In this document: in pieces, positions 18,697-27,669 of the stretch
Layout of the letters: each line of letters begins with the position of its first letter
How positions within the stretch are numbered: the first letter of the stretch is position 1
Program-made: the position numbers and the translations under genes
The notes under the pieces: model-generated
Database searches by the model: none
Told to the model about the DNA's origin: nothing
Seen by the model: only the letters and a program-made list of their open reading frames with translations
NCBI GenBank assembly: GCA_035489435.1
Contig: DATHKG010000104.1
Length of the DNA stretch: 64,000 nt
Origin: DATHKG01 sp035489435
GTDB lineage: Bacteria; Bacteroidota; Bacteroidia; Chitinophagales; Chitinophagaceae
Direction: 5' to 3' (one strand)

Positions 18697-19695
18697 TTAC
18701 TTGACTGCATTATCGTTCACTCTGGGACGGGATTGTGCAGCTGACCTCAGGGATAACTTCTCACCAACTGCGGGTTCATCATAAGCCTGGAGATGATTGT
18801 ATTCAACCAGGCTCTCAAGCCTTAATCCTTCTATCTGGCACACATCATATAAGGTCTCTCCCGGCTGTACTATATGAAATTCGTTAGCCCCGGTTTTGCG
18901 TTTGCGTTGCAGGTAAACCAGCTGATCCTTACCCAGTACATCTGATTTTAAATCATTGAACTCAAGCAAACGCGATAAGGGAACATCGTACTCCTGTGCA
19001 ATCGTTAAGAGTGCTGTTCCTCCTGTTGCAAACACCACCCGGGTATTGTTGATCATAAACTGGCCGCGGGGATATGACGGCCTTGATACCGCTTTTTCTT
19101 CGGGAACATTGACTGCTGCACTTGTTAATATCGATTTCGGCTTGTCACTTGAGGCTATGTTTCCCTCCTGCTGAATCCGGCCCATGGCAATGAGTGAATA
19201 CTCCTGTAGGTTATAATCTTCAATGAGCTTAATTATGATCTGAGAATACTTAATATTCGTTGCATAACCGGCTTTTTTCAGGCCATAAGCCCAGCCTTTG
19301 TAATCAGCCGGATCCATTTCAAACAAAAAAGAATAACGCTGACCACTTTTCAGAAAATCAGAATGATCACGGTAGGAATCTATTGGTGATGTATAACTTC
19401 GGAAACATTCGCCACGGGCATCATCATCATGATAAACCTTATTTCCGGTCCAGACAGATTTACATTTTATACCAAAATGATTGTTTGATTTAAGCACGAG
19501 TACACTGGTCCCGGCCATCGTTTCGTGAATACCCTGGGCGAGTTTGATAGAAGCCGGTACACCGGTCCTTTTCATCTCCTCCATGGCTAATTCTTTGTAT
19601 TCGTTTATATATTCCCTGACAACATCGGCTGGCTGTGCTTTCGCCACAGACCAGACAACTAATAAAAACAGTGGTAAAAATTTTTTTAACAACAT
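18697..19695 (-). CDS. Glucosaminidase (GH73-type) with two LysM repeats
   Basis: A 332-residue exported peptidoglycan hydrolase. Residues 1-20 form a signal peptide ending AKA. The glucosaminidase domain (about 24-170) has the catalytic region SIKLAQGIHETMAGTS, with Glu58 as the likely acid, and the NHFGIKCK and SYRDHSDFL segments of the FlgJ/GH73 group. LysM-like repeats lie near 222-267 and 273-318 (FHIVQPGETLYDVCQIEG). It should cut glycan strands in the periplasm during wall remodelling. It starts five bases after the O-methyltransferase stop, indicating cotranscription. Confidence 0.92.
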   Translation of the reverse strand: MLLKKFLPLFLLVVWSVAKAQPADVVREYINEYKELAMEEMKRTGVPASIKLAQGIHETMAGTSVLVLKSNNHFGIKCKSVWTGNKVYHDDDARGECFRSYTSPIDSYRDHSDFLKSGQRYSFLFEMDPADYKGWAYGLKKAGYATNIKYSQIIIKLIEDYNLQEYSLIAMGRIQQEGNIASSDKPKSILTSAAVNVPEEKAVSRPSYPRGQFMINNTRVVFATGGTALLTIAQEYDVPLSRLLEFNDLKSDVLGKDQLVYLQRKRKTGANEFHIVQPGETLYDVCQIEGLRLESLVEYNHLQAYDEPAVGEKLSLRSAAQSRPRVNDNAVK

Positions 19696-19700
19696 TGGAA

Positions 19701-20384
19701 TTATCCGTTTTTTCTGATCAGTAATAATCCATCCCTGATGATTAGTAAAACAGTCTCTACCCTGTTATCCTGATCAAGATACTCATTAAATTCCTGGATT
19801 GCTTTTGCATTCTTGCCTTTAATCGGCTGCTCTAAAACCTGTCCATGAAATAAAACATTATCAGCCAGGATGATTCCGCCCGGTTTCACGGAAGGAAGTA
19901 TTAAGTCGTAATATGCAATATAGTTGGGTTTATCTGCATCAATAAACACCAGGTCCCAGGCTTCATCCAGCGTAGGAATGATACTTAACGCATTCCCCTG
20001 GTGTAAAATTATCTTTTCTGAAAGATTTGCCCGTTTGAAGTTGGCTGAAGCTGTTGCCGCATCTTCTTCACGGAGCTCGATTGTATGAAGTTTCCCATCA
20101 TTTAACAATCCTTTGGCAAGACAGATGGCGCTGTATCCCGTGAATGTACCCACTTCCAGTATTCGGGTGGGTTGCAGCATACGGCTCATAAGTTCCAGAA
20201 ATTTGCCCTGGAGATGACCACTCAGCATATGTGACTCTGCGTGTGTTTCGGCAGTTTCAGCAGCAATTTCCTTTAAAAGCGGATCTTCATTTGCAGAATA
20301 TCTTTCCGCGTATACTTGTGCAAGTGGGTTAATTATATCCAATGATAGCTTTTTGCAAATATAAGCAGAGTGAGATATAAGCAT
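19701..20384 (-). CDS. O-methyltransferase, CCoAOMT-like class I SAM enzyme
   Basis: A protein of 227 residues from the ATG at 20384; a GTG nine bases upstream is the alternative. The SAM motif is ILEVGTFTGYSAICLAKGL, and the metal/active-site motif VFIDADKPNYIAYYDLILP matches the cation-dependent caffeoyl-CoA O-methyltransferase-like family, followed by PGGIILADNVLFHG. The substrate cannot be read from the sequence. It is the first gene of a minus-strand group with the glucosaminidase, hpt and perhaps the vWA gene. Confidence 0.92.
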   Translation of the reverse strand: MLISHSAYICKKLSLDIINPLAQVYAERYSANEDPLLKEIAAETAETHAESHMLSGHLQGKFLELMSRMLQPTRILEVGTFTGYSAICLAKGLLNDGKLHTIELREEDAATASANFKRANLSEKIILHQGNALSIIPTLDEAWDLVFIDADKPNYIAYYDLILPSVKPGGIILADNVLFHGQVLEQPIKGKNAKAIQEFNEYLDQDNRVETVLLIIRDGLLLIRKNG

Positions 20385-20402
20385 GCCAGGCACTTGCCTT
20401 CA

Positions 20403-20495
20403 AAAAGAAAAGCCCCTGGCCAGATGGCGGGAGCCGGGAAAAAATGATCCTTCACCTTCAAAGATTCCCAACCCTTCACCAATGACTTAGGGGCT
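20403..20495 (-). ncRNA. Candidate structured RNA or elaborate terminator downstream of the LOG gene
   Basis: Read on the minus strand, a nested hairpin can be drawn: AGCCCCU (20495-20489) pairs with AGGGGCU (20417-20411), UGGU with GCCA (20425-20428), and GGGUUGGGAA (20474-20465) with UUCCCGGCUC (20440-20431). A 24-base loop and a 3' UUUCUUUUU tail complete it. The ten-pair inner stem needs three G-U pairs that would be A-C mismatches on the plus strand, so the fold belongs to the minus strand. It lies over 220 bases past the LOG stop, far for a simple terminator. No known RNA family was recognised. Confidence 0.4.
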
Positions 20496-20720
20496 GTAAT
20501 TTTTTGTTGTACAAATCAATCTGCTGCCCAAATAACAATTCACTGAATTTATGCTTAATACCTGTAATTCGCAGCGGAATAAAAACCACCGCTCTTATGT
20601 TTTAATACCAGAGTTTTAACACTAGTGCTGCAGAGGCTGATATTTTATATGGGAATCCGGTTCCTGTTGAATGAATAGAATTCAGTTGGTTTACACCAGT
20701 CCCAAATGCTGGTATCAGGA
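20496..20720. other. Intergenic region upstream of the candidate RNA
   Basis: About 225 bases between the LOG stop and the structured element. No open frame or repeat stands out. If the RNA is separately transcribed, its promoter should be here; no clear TAnnTTTG box was found on the minus strand. Confidence 0.4.
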
Positions 20721-21419
20721 TTAGAAATTGGGTTGAACCGGATTTTTAGAATAAAAGTTCAATACATGCTGAGCGACTTCTTCTGCCGTATCTGCTATTT
20801 GCAGCAGGTTAATATCTTCAGGAGAAACATATCCAACTCTTTCCATCATCACCTCCTGCATCCAGGTTACGAGGCCCCGCCAGTAATCATTCCCAACAAG
20901 TATTAATGGCACCTGCAACATTTTTCCGGTTTGAATAAGGGTGGCCACTTCAAAAAATTCATCCATCGTACCAAATCCACCAGGCATCATTATGAAACCC
21001 TGCGAATATTTTGTAAACATTGTTTTCCTCACAAAGAAGTATTCAAAGTTCAGATTGGCATCGCGATCTATGAATGGGTTTGAATGTTGCTCGAATGGCA
21101 ACTCAATATTCAATCCAACAGATTTACCACCCCCGAGCTGCGCACCCTTATTTGCTGCTTCCATGATACCGGGGCCGCCGCCGGAAATGATACCAAAGCC
21201 TTCTTCTGCCAGCCTTTTGGATATTTCCACCGCAAGTTCATAGTGCGCATGTCCCGGTTGGGTACGTGCCGAACCAAATATTGAAATACATGGACCTAGT
21301 TTGGCCAAAGCCTCGAAGCCATCCACAAACTCCGCCATTATTTTAAAGATCTGCCAGCTGGAGTGTCCCTTGGACTCTGACCAGCGGCGTTGTTTTGACA
21401 TCCTGATTGATTCTTTCAT
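20721..21419 (-). CDS. LOG family protein (TIGR00730-type), longer form
   Basis: A 232-residue Rossmann-like protein of the LOG/lysine decarboxylase-like family. Plant and several bacterial members are cytokinin riboside 5'-monophosphate phosphoribohydrolases, and others hydrolyse nucleotide monophosphates. The signature motifs GGGPGIMEAANKGA and PGGFGTMDEFFEVATLIQTGK are complete. The N-terminal extension (RRWSESKGHSSWQIFKIMAEFVDGFEAL) marks the longer subgroup. A second, shorter LOG gene is at 23170. The ATG at 21419 fits. Substrate is inferred from the family only. Confidence 0.9.
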   Translation of the reverse strand: MKESIRMSKQRRWSESKGHSSWQIFKIMAEFVDGFEALAKLGPCISIFGSARTQPGHAHYELAVEISKRLAEEGFGIISGGGPGIMEAANKGAQLGGGKSVGLNIELPFEQHSNPFIDRDANLNFEYFFVRKTMFTKYSQGFIMMPGGFGTMDEFFEVATLIQTGKMLQVPLILVGNDYWRGLVTWMQEVMMERVGYVSPEDINLLQIADTAEEVAQHVLNFYSKNPVQPNF

Positions 21420-21469
21420 TTTTTCGTTGGTTTAGGGTACAGAAACAGGGTATGTTCTGCTTAAGACAA

Positions 21470-21495
21470 GTAATGCCATCCTAAGACGGCATTAC
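21470..21495. repeat. Inverted repeat between symporter and LOG genes
   Basis: GTAATGCC (21470-21477) and GGCATTAC (21488-21495) form a perfect 8-bp stem with a ten-base loop, 30 bases past the symporter stop. There is no T-run on the minus strand, so it is at best a weak terminator or processing hairpin. Confidence 0.45.
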
Positions 21496-21524
21496 ATATT
21501 AAACGAAAAACATATTAATTTAGT

Positions 21525-23042
21525 TTACCCTTTTGCTGGTTTTTTTGAAATGATTAACAGGCCGAGATAAGTGAGTATCCCATTGTAGATCAAAACTTCA
21601 TAACCTATCCGGAAGGATCCGAAAAGCGAAGCTGAAAATTCTTTGACGCCGTTGAGCCATTCACCCAATAGGTTCAATTTGATGTACCAGTCAACGTTGT
21701 TCACAATATCGACCCCGAGGATAATCAACGGAGCGATCAGACAAACAAGCAGAGAATATTTGTCATTGATAACTCTTTTGGTTAGAATACCAAATGCAAA
21801 CAGACCGAGCAGCGGGCCATAAGTAAAACCGGCAACCTTAAGGATCACGTCGATAATCGACTTGTTGTTCATTAACTTGAAGCCAAGCACAAACAGAAAA
21901 AATATAAAAGCAAAAAGAAAGTGAACCGTGAGCCGGATCCGTTTACGCTTTTTCTCATCCCATTCCTCCTTGCGTTTCATGCCCAGGATATCAATACAAA
22001 AGGAAGAAGTAAGTGCCGTCAGGGCACCATCAGCACTGGGGAAAAGGGCAGATATCAGCCCTATAATGAAGATAATTGAAACCCAGGTCGGCAGGTGATA
22101 AAGAGCAATGGTTGGAAACAGATCGTCTGCCGGAACATTGATACTTTGCTGTGCAGCATAAAGATAAAGCAGGCCGCCAAGCAGCAGGAACAGGAATATA
22201 ACAATAGCCATGATGAAGGTAAAAGTCATCATGTTCTTTTGGGAATCTTTCAGGTTCTTCACACTGATATTTTTCTGCATCATCTCCTGGTCGAGGCCTG
22301 TCATCGCAACAGTGATAGCCGCGCCTCCAAGAATATGTTTAACAAAAAATGCAGAACTGTTAACATCCGTATTAAATATCCTGGAAAGTCCTTTCTCATT
22401 CAATTCTGACATTACCGATCCAAGCGATCCCCCCATATTATGCATGATATAAACGATGGTAACTATAAGTCCAAGCAGCATAAAGGAAGTCTGCAGGGTA
22501 TCTGTAAATACGATTGTCTTAACACCACCTTCAAAGGTATAAAGCAGGATCATGAGCAATATAACAAATGTGGTTGCACCAAAAGGGACATTAAGCTTGT
22601 CAAGGATAAATATCTGTAGCACATTAATAACAAGATAAAGCCTGGCGGTTGCACCTAAGGTTCTCGAAATAATAAAAAACAAAGCCCCGGTTTTATAAGA
22701 TACAATGCCGAAACGTGTTTGCAGGTAATGGTAAATTGAAGTCAGATTGAGCCGGTAATAAAGAGGTAGCAGAACGAAGGCTATAAGCACATAACCTATA
22801 ACATAACCAATCACCACCTGGAAATAAGCAAATCCGGAAATCCCGACTGTTCCGGGCACTGACACAAAGGTTACACCGGACAATGATGTACCTATCATTC
22901 CGAATGCAACCAGCATCCAGTTTGAGTTTTTATTGCCAATGAAAAAAGAATCGTTATTTGAATTTCTGGAAGTAAAATAAGCGACTACCAGTAATATGAG
23001 AAAATAGCCGATTACAAAAGAAAACAGCAAGGTAGCAGACAT
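21525..23042 (-). CDS. Sodium:solute symporter (SSS family)
   Basis: A 505-residue inner-membrane protein with about 13 hydrophobic helices. SSS-family features include the N-terminal FFIGNKNSNWMLVAFGMIGTS, the GLISALFPSADGALTALTSSF segment and the DQEMMQKNISVKNLKDS loop. It uses the sodium gradient to import a small organic solute; the family covers sugars, amino acids, urea, nucleosides and others, and sequence alone does not settle which. It lies between two LOG genes, which could hint at nucleoside-related transport, but that is inference. Confidence 0.92.
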   Translation of the reverse strand: MSATLLFSFVIGYFLILLVVAYFTSRNSNNDSFFIGNKNSNWMLVAFGMIGTSLSGVTFVSVPGTVGISGFAYFQVVIGYVIGYVLIAFVLLPLYYRLNLTSIYHYLQTRFGIVSYKTGALFFIISRTLGATARLYLVINVLQIFILDKLNVPFGATTFVILLMILLYTFEGGVKTIVFTDTLQTSFMLLGLIVTIVYIMHNMGGSLGSVMSELNEKGLSRIFNTDVNSSAFFVKHILGGAAITVAMTGLDQEMMQKNISVKNLKDSQKNMMTFTFIMAIVIFLFLLLGGLLYLYAAQQSINVPADDLFPTIALYHLPTWVSIIFIIGLISALFPSADGALTALTSSFCIDILGMKRKEEWDEKKRKRIRLTVHFLFAFIFFLFVLGFKLMNNKSIIDVILKVAGFTYGPLLGLFAFGILTKRVINDKYSLLVCLIAPLIILGVDIVNNVDWYIKLNLLGEWLNGVKEFSASLFGSFRIGYEVLIYNGILTYLGLLIISKKPAKG

Positions 23043-23169
23043 AGATAGCTTTTATATACGATTCAGCAAGTTAAGAAGTAAAAAACCAAAACGAAAAGCA
23101 AATTCAATTGTTGCTTTTGATATGCCCCGGCCATTTGAATTTTCAGTGATTAGTTTCTACATTTAACGA

Positions 23170-23709
23170 ATGAACATAGATGCGGTAGCAGTTTTCTGCG
23201 GGTCGAAAAACGGGGTAAATCCAATCTACAGTCAACATGCGGCTGAACTTGGCAAACTGATCGCGGTTCTGAATCTTAAACTCGTTTATGGTGGAGGCAA
23301 AAAAGGATTAATGGGGATTATAGCTGATGCTGTACTGGAGCATGGCGGAAGAGCTACCGGGGTAATCCCGAAGGTTCTGATCGAATGGGAGCAGCAACAC
23401 GATGGCTTGAGTGAGTTAACGATTGTACCGGATATGCATACCCGAAAAAAGATGATGTACGAACTTTGTGATGTCGCGATTGTAATGCCTGGCGGCTTCG
23501 GAACATTGGATGAATTTTTCGAAATGTTAACCTGGAACCAGTTAAAGATTCATGATAAAAAAATATTCGTCCTTAATTCAGAAGGTTATTATAATCATTT
23601 GATGCATCATCTTCATCATGCAAGAAGAGAAGGTTTTTTATATGAATTGCCGGAAGAACGGATTATATTTTGCAATTCGCCCATTGAAATCTTCAACAGG
23701 ATTGAATAA
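23170..23709 (+). CDS. LOG family protein (TIGR00730-type), short form
   Basis: A 179-residue protein close to plant and actinobacterial LOG enzymes in length. AVFCGSKNG (nucleotide-binding start), GGGKKGLMGIIADAVLEHGG, and the catalytic PGGFGTLDEFFEMLTWNQL with a preceding MHTRKKMMYE are all present. The likely reaction is release of the base from a nucleoside 5'-monophosphate. It is transcribed divergently from the symporter. TACATTTA at 23158 resembles a -7 box but lies very close to the ATG. Confidence 0.92.
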   Translation: MNIDAVAVFCGSKNGVNPIYSQHAAELGKLIAVLNLKLVYGGGKKGLMGIIADAVLEHGGRATGVIPKVLIEWEQQHDGLSELTIVPDMHTRKKMMYELCDVAIVMPGGFGTLDEFFEMLTWNQLKIHDKKIFVLNSEGYYNHLMHHLHHARREGFLYELPEERIIFCNSPIEIFNRIE

Positions 23710-23723
23710 CTTTTATAAGCAAA

Positions 23724-23775
23724 GAAGTCTTCGCTGGAAGTCTTTACTGGAATTCTTTGCTCCGAAGCCTGGACT
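23724..23775. repeat. 13-bp degenerate minisatellite after the short LOG gene
   Basis: Three clear 13-bp units (GAAGTCTTCGCTG, GAAGTCTTTACTG, GAATTCTTTGCTC) and a decayed fourth lie between the convergent LOG and beta-barrel genes. Confidence 0.7.
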
Positions 23776-23817
23776 TAAAAGCCAGCGCACTTTTACATAG
23801 ATAAGCTATATAAAATA

Positions 23818-24411
23818 TCAGAATCCAAAGTTATAGCCAAAACTAAAAAAGACCTTGCTGCCATAAGGCGTACGATCGCTTTGCAAAACATCGTATTGGG
23901 CCATAATAATAAATGCACCCGCACCACCCATAGGAATCGCACCACCGGCGCCGAGCAACAATGAAGGAACAATCTTACCATCCAGTTTGAATTCCTGGGC
24001 AGGATCATAGTATTTTACTTTACCCCAAACATAGTTTGCTTCAGGCTGTACCTGGAGAATTATCTGTTCGATAGGATAAAACCTACCGAATATATTCATT
24101 CCTGCAACCCCATATTCTTCGCGTGAAAGTGTTGAACCATCATATCCATTGATGGTTTTGAATGATGAATATTGCCCGTTGACGCCAACACCAGCAGCAA
24201 GATAACGGCTGAAACGATATCCAACCTGTGGTGAAATATTGATGATGGTTATATTACCGAAATTAAGCGCAAAGCTACCTCCTCCAAACAAACGACTCTT
24301 GTCAAAGCCTTGTTTTTCTGCGGGTTCATCATACTGTGCTTGCAAAGCCCCGGCAACTAAGACGAACACCGTCAGCACCATTAGTATTTTTTTAATCGCT
24401 TCCATTTTCAT
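23818..24411 (-). CDS. Small outer-membrane beta-barrel protein
   Basis: A protein of 197 residues from the ATG at 24411, chosen because it gives a clean signal peptide (MKMEAIKKILMVLTVFVLVAGALQAQ). The mature part has alternating strands ending in Phe (FGGGSFALNFGN, VGYRFSRYLAAGVGVNG, VFFSFGYNFGF), typical of eight-stranded OmpA/OmpW-like barrels. No catalytic motif is seen. It stands alone between the LOG gene (convergent) and recG (upstream, same strand). Its specific role is unknown. Confidence 0.8.
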   Translation of the reverse strand: MKMEAIKKILMVLTVFVLVAGALQAQYDEPAEKQGFDKSRLFGGGSFALNFGNITIINISPQVGYRFSRYLAAGVGVNGQYSSFKTINGYDGSTLSREEYGVAGMNIFGRFYPIEQIILQVQPEANYVWGKVKYYDPAQEFKLDGKIVPSLLLGAGGAIPMGGAGAFIIMAQYDVLQSDRTPYGSKVFFSFGYNFGF

Positions 24412-24478
24412 AGCAAATTCTTCTTGAGTGATGAGTGATGACTCCAAAAGTACGGTTCTTTTGATTCCGGAGTTTCAG

Positions 24479-26581
24479 CTACGAGATTTTGCTCCAGGCT
24501 GTTTTGCCGGCCACGGATTGCAGATAGTCCCTGAGCCCGTTGTTTTGAGAATTGGCAAGAACAGGATCATCATTCAGCACCTTCTCTGCCATTTCTTTAG
24601 CAAGATCAAGCCAATGTTTATCCTGGGTAATACTTACCAGTTTAAAATTCATCAGTCCACTTTGCCTGGTACCACTAATATCGCCCGGGCCACGCAGCTC
24701 AAGATCCTTTTCAGCTATCTTAAATCCATCTGAAGTGGCAGCCATTGTTTTCAACCTTTCCCTTGCTTCATTGCTGAGTTTGGTTCCGGTGAGAAGAATG
24801 CAATAACTTTTATCACTTCCCCTTCCTACCCTGCCACGTAACTGGTGTAGCTGTGAGAGACCAAATTTCTCAGCACTTTCAATGACCATTACACTGGCGT
24901 TGGGCACATCAACTCCAACCTCAATAACAGTAGTAGATACCAGGATCTGTGTATCACCATCCTTGAAACGTTTCATATTCGTTTCCTTGATATCACTAGA
25001 CTGACGTCCATGTACCATACTGATATAGAACTTTGGTTCAGGAAAATATGCTTTTACATTTACATAGCCTTTCATAAGATTTTCGTAGTCCATCTTTTCA
25101 GATTCTTCAATAAGCGGAAATACGATATAAGCTTGCCTGCCGAGTGCAATTTCTGCACGGATAAAACTCATTACCTGGGAACGTACTGTTTCATAGCGAT
25201 GCACAGTTATGATGGGTTTACGACCTGGTGGTAATTCATCGATTACACTGTAATCAAGATCTCCGTAAGCCGTCATGGCAAGTGTTCGCGGAATAGGTGT
25301 CGCGGTCATAACCAATACATGTGGAGGGATAACTGACTTCGCCCAAAGTTTAGCACGCTGGGCAACGCCGAAACGGTGTTGTTCATCAATGATGGCCAGG
25401 CCAAGATTCGAAAATTTTACGACATCTTCAATCACGGCATGAGTTCCAACCAGAATTGAAACGGTGCCATCAGCCAGGTCCTTATGAAGTTGTTTACGGG
25501 AGGCCGATTTTGTGGATCCGGTGAGCAACCGGCATTGAACCGGAAGATCCTTCAACAAGCGTTGCAGGTTGGCAAAATGTTGCTGAGAAAGAATTTCAGT
25601 CGGAGCTACAAGGCAACTCTGAAAGCCATTGTCGGCTGCGATAAGCATTACCACCAGCGCCACGATGGTTTTGCCACTGCCTACATCTCCCTGTAAAAGC
25701 CGGTTCATTTGTTTGCCGGCCGCAGTATCCTTCCTGATCTCTTTGATAACCCGTTTTTGAGCCCCGGTTAATTTGAAAGGCAGATACTTTTCATAAAATG
25801 TATTGAAAAGAGGCCCGACTTTTTCAAAGATAACACCCCTTGAGGATCTGTGTCGCTGCGAACGGATCATCCCCAGCCGGATCTGCGCAACAAAAAATTC
25901 TTCAAATTTCAGCCGGTTAAGCGCCTCTTCATGTATGCCGGGATCCGGGGGGAAATGGATATTTGAAAAGGCCTGGTACCTTGGCATCAGTTTTAGTTCT
26001 TCCAATAATGCGGGAGGAATGATTTCAGGAACATCTTTTTCATTGATCATTGTGAACAAACCGTAAACCAGTTTAGCGATTTGTCTGCCACCCAGGCCAC
26101 GGGTTTTTAATTTTTCAGTGCTGGGATATACGGGCTCCAGGAAATTTTTGCCACTGGCTGAGGACTCGTTATGTGCCTCGATTTCGGGATGTGTGATCTG
26201 TGGTTTTCCCTGGAAGAAACTGACTTTTCCGAAAATCATATAAACCTGCCCGGTGATAAGCATCTTTTCAATACCATTTACGCCCTGGAACCAAACAAGT
26301 TCCATCATGCCGGATTCATCCCTCACCTGGGCCACCAGTCGCCTCGCCCGGTTTTCGCCAACAATCTCCAGGCTCATGAGACGAGCCCTGATCTGCACAT
26401 AATCCGCAGCCGGGTCTATTTCACGAATAAGTGTAACGGTTGTTTTGTCGATATGCCGATATGGGAAATGCTCGAGAAGATCCCGGAATGTATAGATGCC
26501 AAGCTCTTTTTTTAGCAACTCGGCTTTTTGGGGACCGACGCCTTTCAGGTACTCAATGGGGTTGGCTAATATCTTGGAAAT
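24479..26581 (-). CDS. recG: ATP-dependent DNA helicase RecG with a non-canonical start
   Basis: A branch-migrating helicase that remodels stalled replication forks and Holliday junctions. The wedge/OB domain (VQIRARLMSLEIVG, VAQVRDESGMMELVWFQG) is followed by helicase motifs LQGDVGSGKT, DEQHRFG, ATPIPRT and QLRGRVGRGSDKSYC. Homology clearly continues upstream of the first TTG (26518): SKILANPIEYLKGVGPQKAE is the expected RecG N-terminus. That stretch has no ATG, GTG or TTG back to a stop at about 26644. The best-placed start is an ATT at 26581, giving 700 residues, the normal family length. Either ATT is used, the start was mutated, or translation begins at the internal TTG. Confidence 0.9.
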   Translation of the reverse strand: MSKILANPIEYLKGVGPQKAELLKKELGIYTFRDLLEHFPYRHIDKTTVTLIREIDPAADYVQIRARLMSLEIVGENRARRLVAQVRDESGMMELVWFQGVNGIEKMLITGQVYMIFGKVSFFQGKPQITHPEIEAHNESSASGKNFLEPVYPSTEKLKTRGLGGRQIAKLVYGLFTMINEKDVPEIIPPALLEELKLMPRYQAFSNIHFPPDPGIHEEALNRLKFEEFFVAQIRLGMIRSQRHRSSRGVIFEKVGPLFNTFYEKYLPFKLTGAQKRVIKEIRKDTAAGKQMNRLLQGDVGSGKTIVALVVMLIAADNGFQSCLVAPTEILSQQHFANLQRLLKDLPVQCRLLTGSTKSASRKQLHKDLADGTVSILVGTHAVIEDVVKFSNLGLAIIDEQHRFGVAQRAKLWAKSVIPPHVLVMTATPIPRTLAMTAYGDLDYSVIDELPPGRKPIITVHRYETVRSQVMSFIRAEIALGRQAYIVFPLIEESEKMDYENLMKGYVNVKAYFPEPKFYISMVHGRQSSDIKETNMKRFKDGDTQILVSTTVIEVGVDVPNASVMVIESAEKFGLSQLHQLRGRVGRGSDKSYCILLTGTKLSNEARERLKTMAATSDGFKIAEKDLELRGPGDISGTRQSGLMNFKLVSITQDKHWLDLAKEMAEKVLNDDPVLANSQNNGLRDYLQSVAGKTAWSKIS

Positions 26582-26673
26582 ATAACTGATGCTGATTTTT
26601 GCGGCAAAAATAACAGAAAAACTCCCGAGGTAAATGAATCACTTAAAACGAACCGGCCAACCCGATCAGTGTT

Positions 26674-26748
26674 TCCGGACAAACCGGATCTTTGTTCCGG
26701 ATAAACCGGATCTTTGCTCCGGATAAACCGGATCAGCGGTTCCGGATA
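26674..26748. repeat. 22-bp minisatellite at the truncated end of the sugar transferase gene
   Basis: Units TCCGGACAAACCGGATCTTTGT (26674), the same with T for C (26696) and a slightly altered copy (26718) are followed by a partial copy at 26741. The last copies overlap the final codons and stop of the sugar transferase gene, which breaks off inside its conserved core. Confidence 0.85.
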
Positions 26749-27635
26749 AAAGAGATATCTCCGGCCATAATGTTGAAAAGCGCAGGCAGTTCATCCAGAT
26801 TTGTAGACCGGAGAAATGCGCCTATTTTACTTGTCTGATTTGACTTACCCTGGTAGGATGCCCCATCATTCTCGGAATTTAAAAACTGGTTAACATGACA
26901 TAGATCCGGAAACTGTTCATTGCTGTAGCTCAGTTCAGTCCTGAACCTGATATAACGAAAACTGCGATAACGAAGGCCTCGTTCTATGCTGAATTCTAAA
27001 ATATTAGAACCGCCATCCATTTTAACCAACACCCCGAGCAATAACATCAGGGGAGAAAGCAACACAATACAAATCATAGAAAAAATAAGGTCAAATACAC
27101 GCACAAAGCCATAATGCTTTATCATGTTCCAGTTTATACCCTGGTGCAGTGATTTTTCAGCCAGCAAGGCTCCTTTTTGCAGTTTGTTGAAGAATACAAC
27201 TTTTTCAGCGAGGCCATTGTTCGTATTTATCATTACGAGGTCACTTATACCCTTTTCCTGGGAAAGTTGAGCTATAATCTCCTGGCGACAATTGGAGACT
27301 TCTGCGAGTATAGTCACCGTTTTAAAGGACTCTACCTCACTGAGTGCCTCCAGGAATTTCTTAAACGCCGAAATATCTTTGGGGCTGTCTACCAGGATTA
27401 CTGAAGGTAAGCGCCCTGCTTTTTCGAGACGGAAAAGTAATTTGATGGTTTCATCAAAGGAAAACAGGAAATAGCTGTTCTCGAATCCTGCGTGCAGGTC
27501 ATGAGCTGCCTTAAACTTGTTGCCGATATATAGATAAGAAAGATTTGGAAGAATAGGCTTCTTTTCCGGTGCAGCAGTTGTCCGCCGGTAAGCGTAAACT
27601 CTTTTAGGTGAAACATTGTTTTCAGTACGAACCAT
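26733..27635 (-). pseudogene. Truncated undecaprenyl-phosphate sugar transferase with receiver-like N-terminus
   Basis: The 300-residue frame (ATG 27635) has a degenerate receiver-like domain (about 20-150; PSVILVDSPKDISAF), a membrane helix (VFDLIFSMICIVLLSPLMLL) and the first half of a PF02397 sugar-phosphate transferase (FRYIRFRTEL, IGAFLRSTNLDELPALFNIMAGDISFI). It ends RNR-stop exactly where the family continues with a GPRP/GNRP motif and roughly 70-80 more residues including catalytic parts. The stop lies in the 22-bp repeat array. Priming of exopolysaccharide synthesis is the family role; this copy is probably inactive in transfer, though the N-terminal parts could still function. It follows the receiver gene by 34 bp. 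Confidence 0.75.
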
Positions 27636-27669
27636 AAGGGTAGATTTAAGATGCAACAATCAATGATCA

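Noticed and set aside
21470..21495. Terminator for the symporter gene
   Set aside because: The stem is good but there is no T-run after it on the minus strand, so it is listed only as an inverted repeat.
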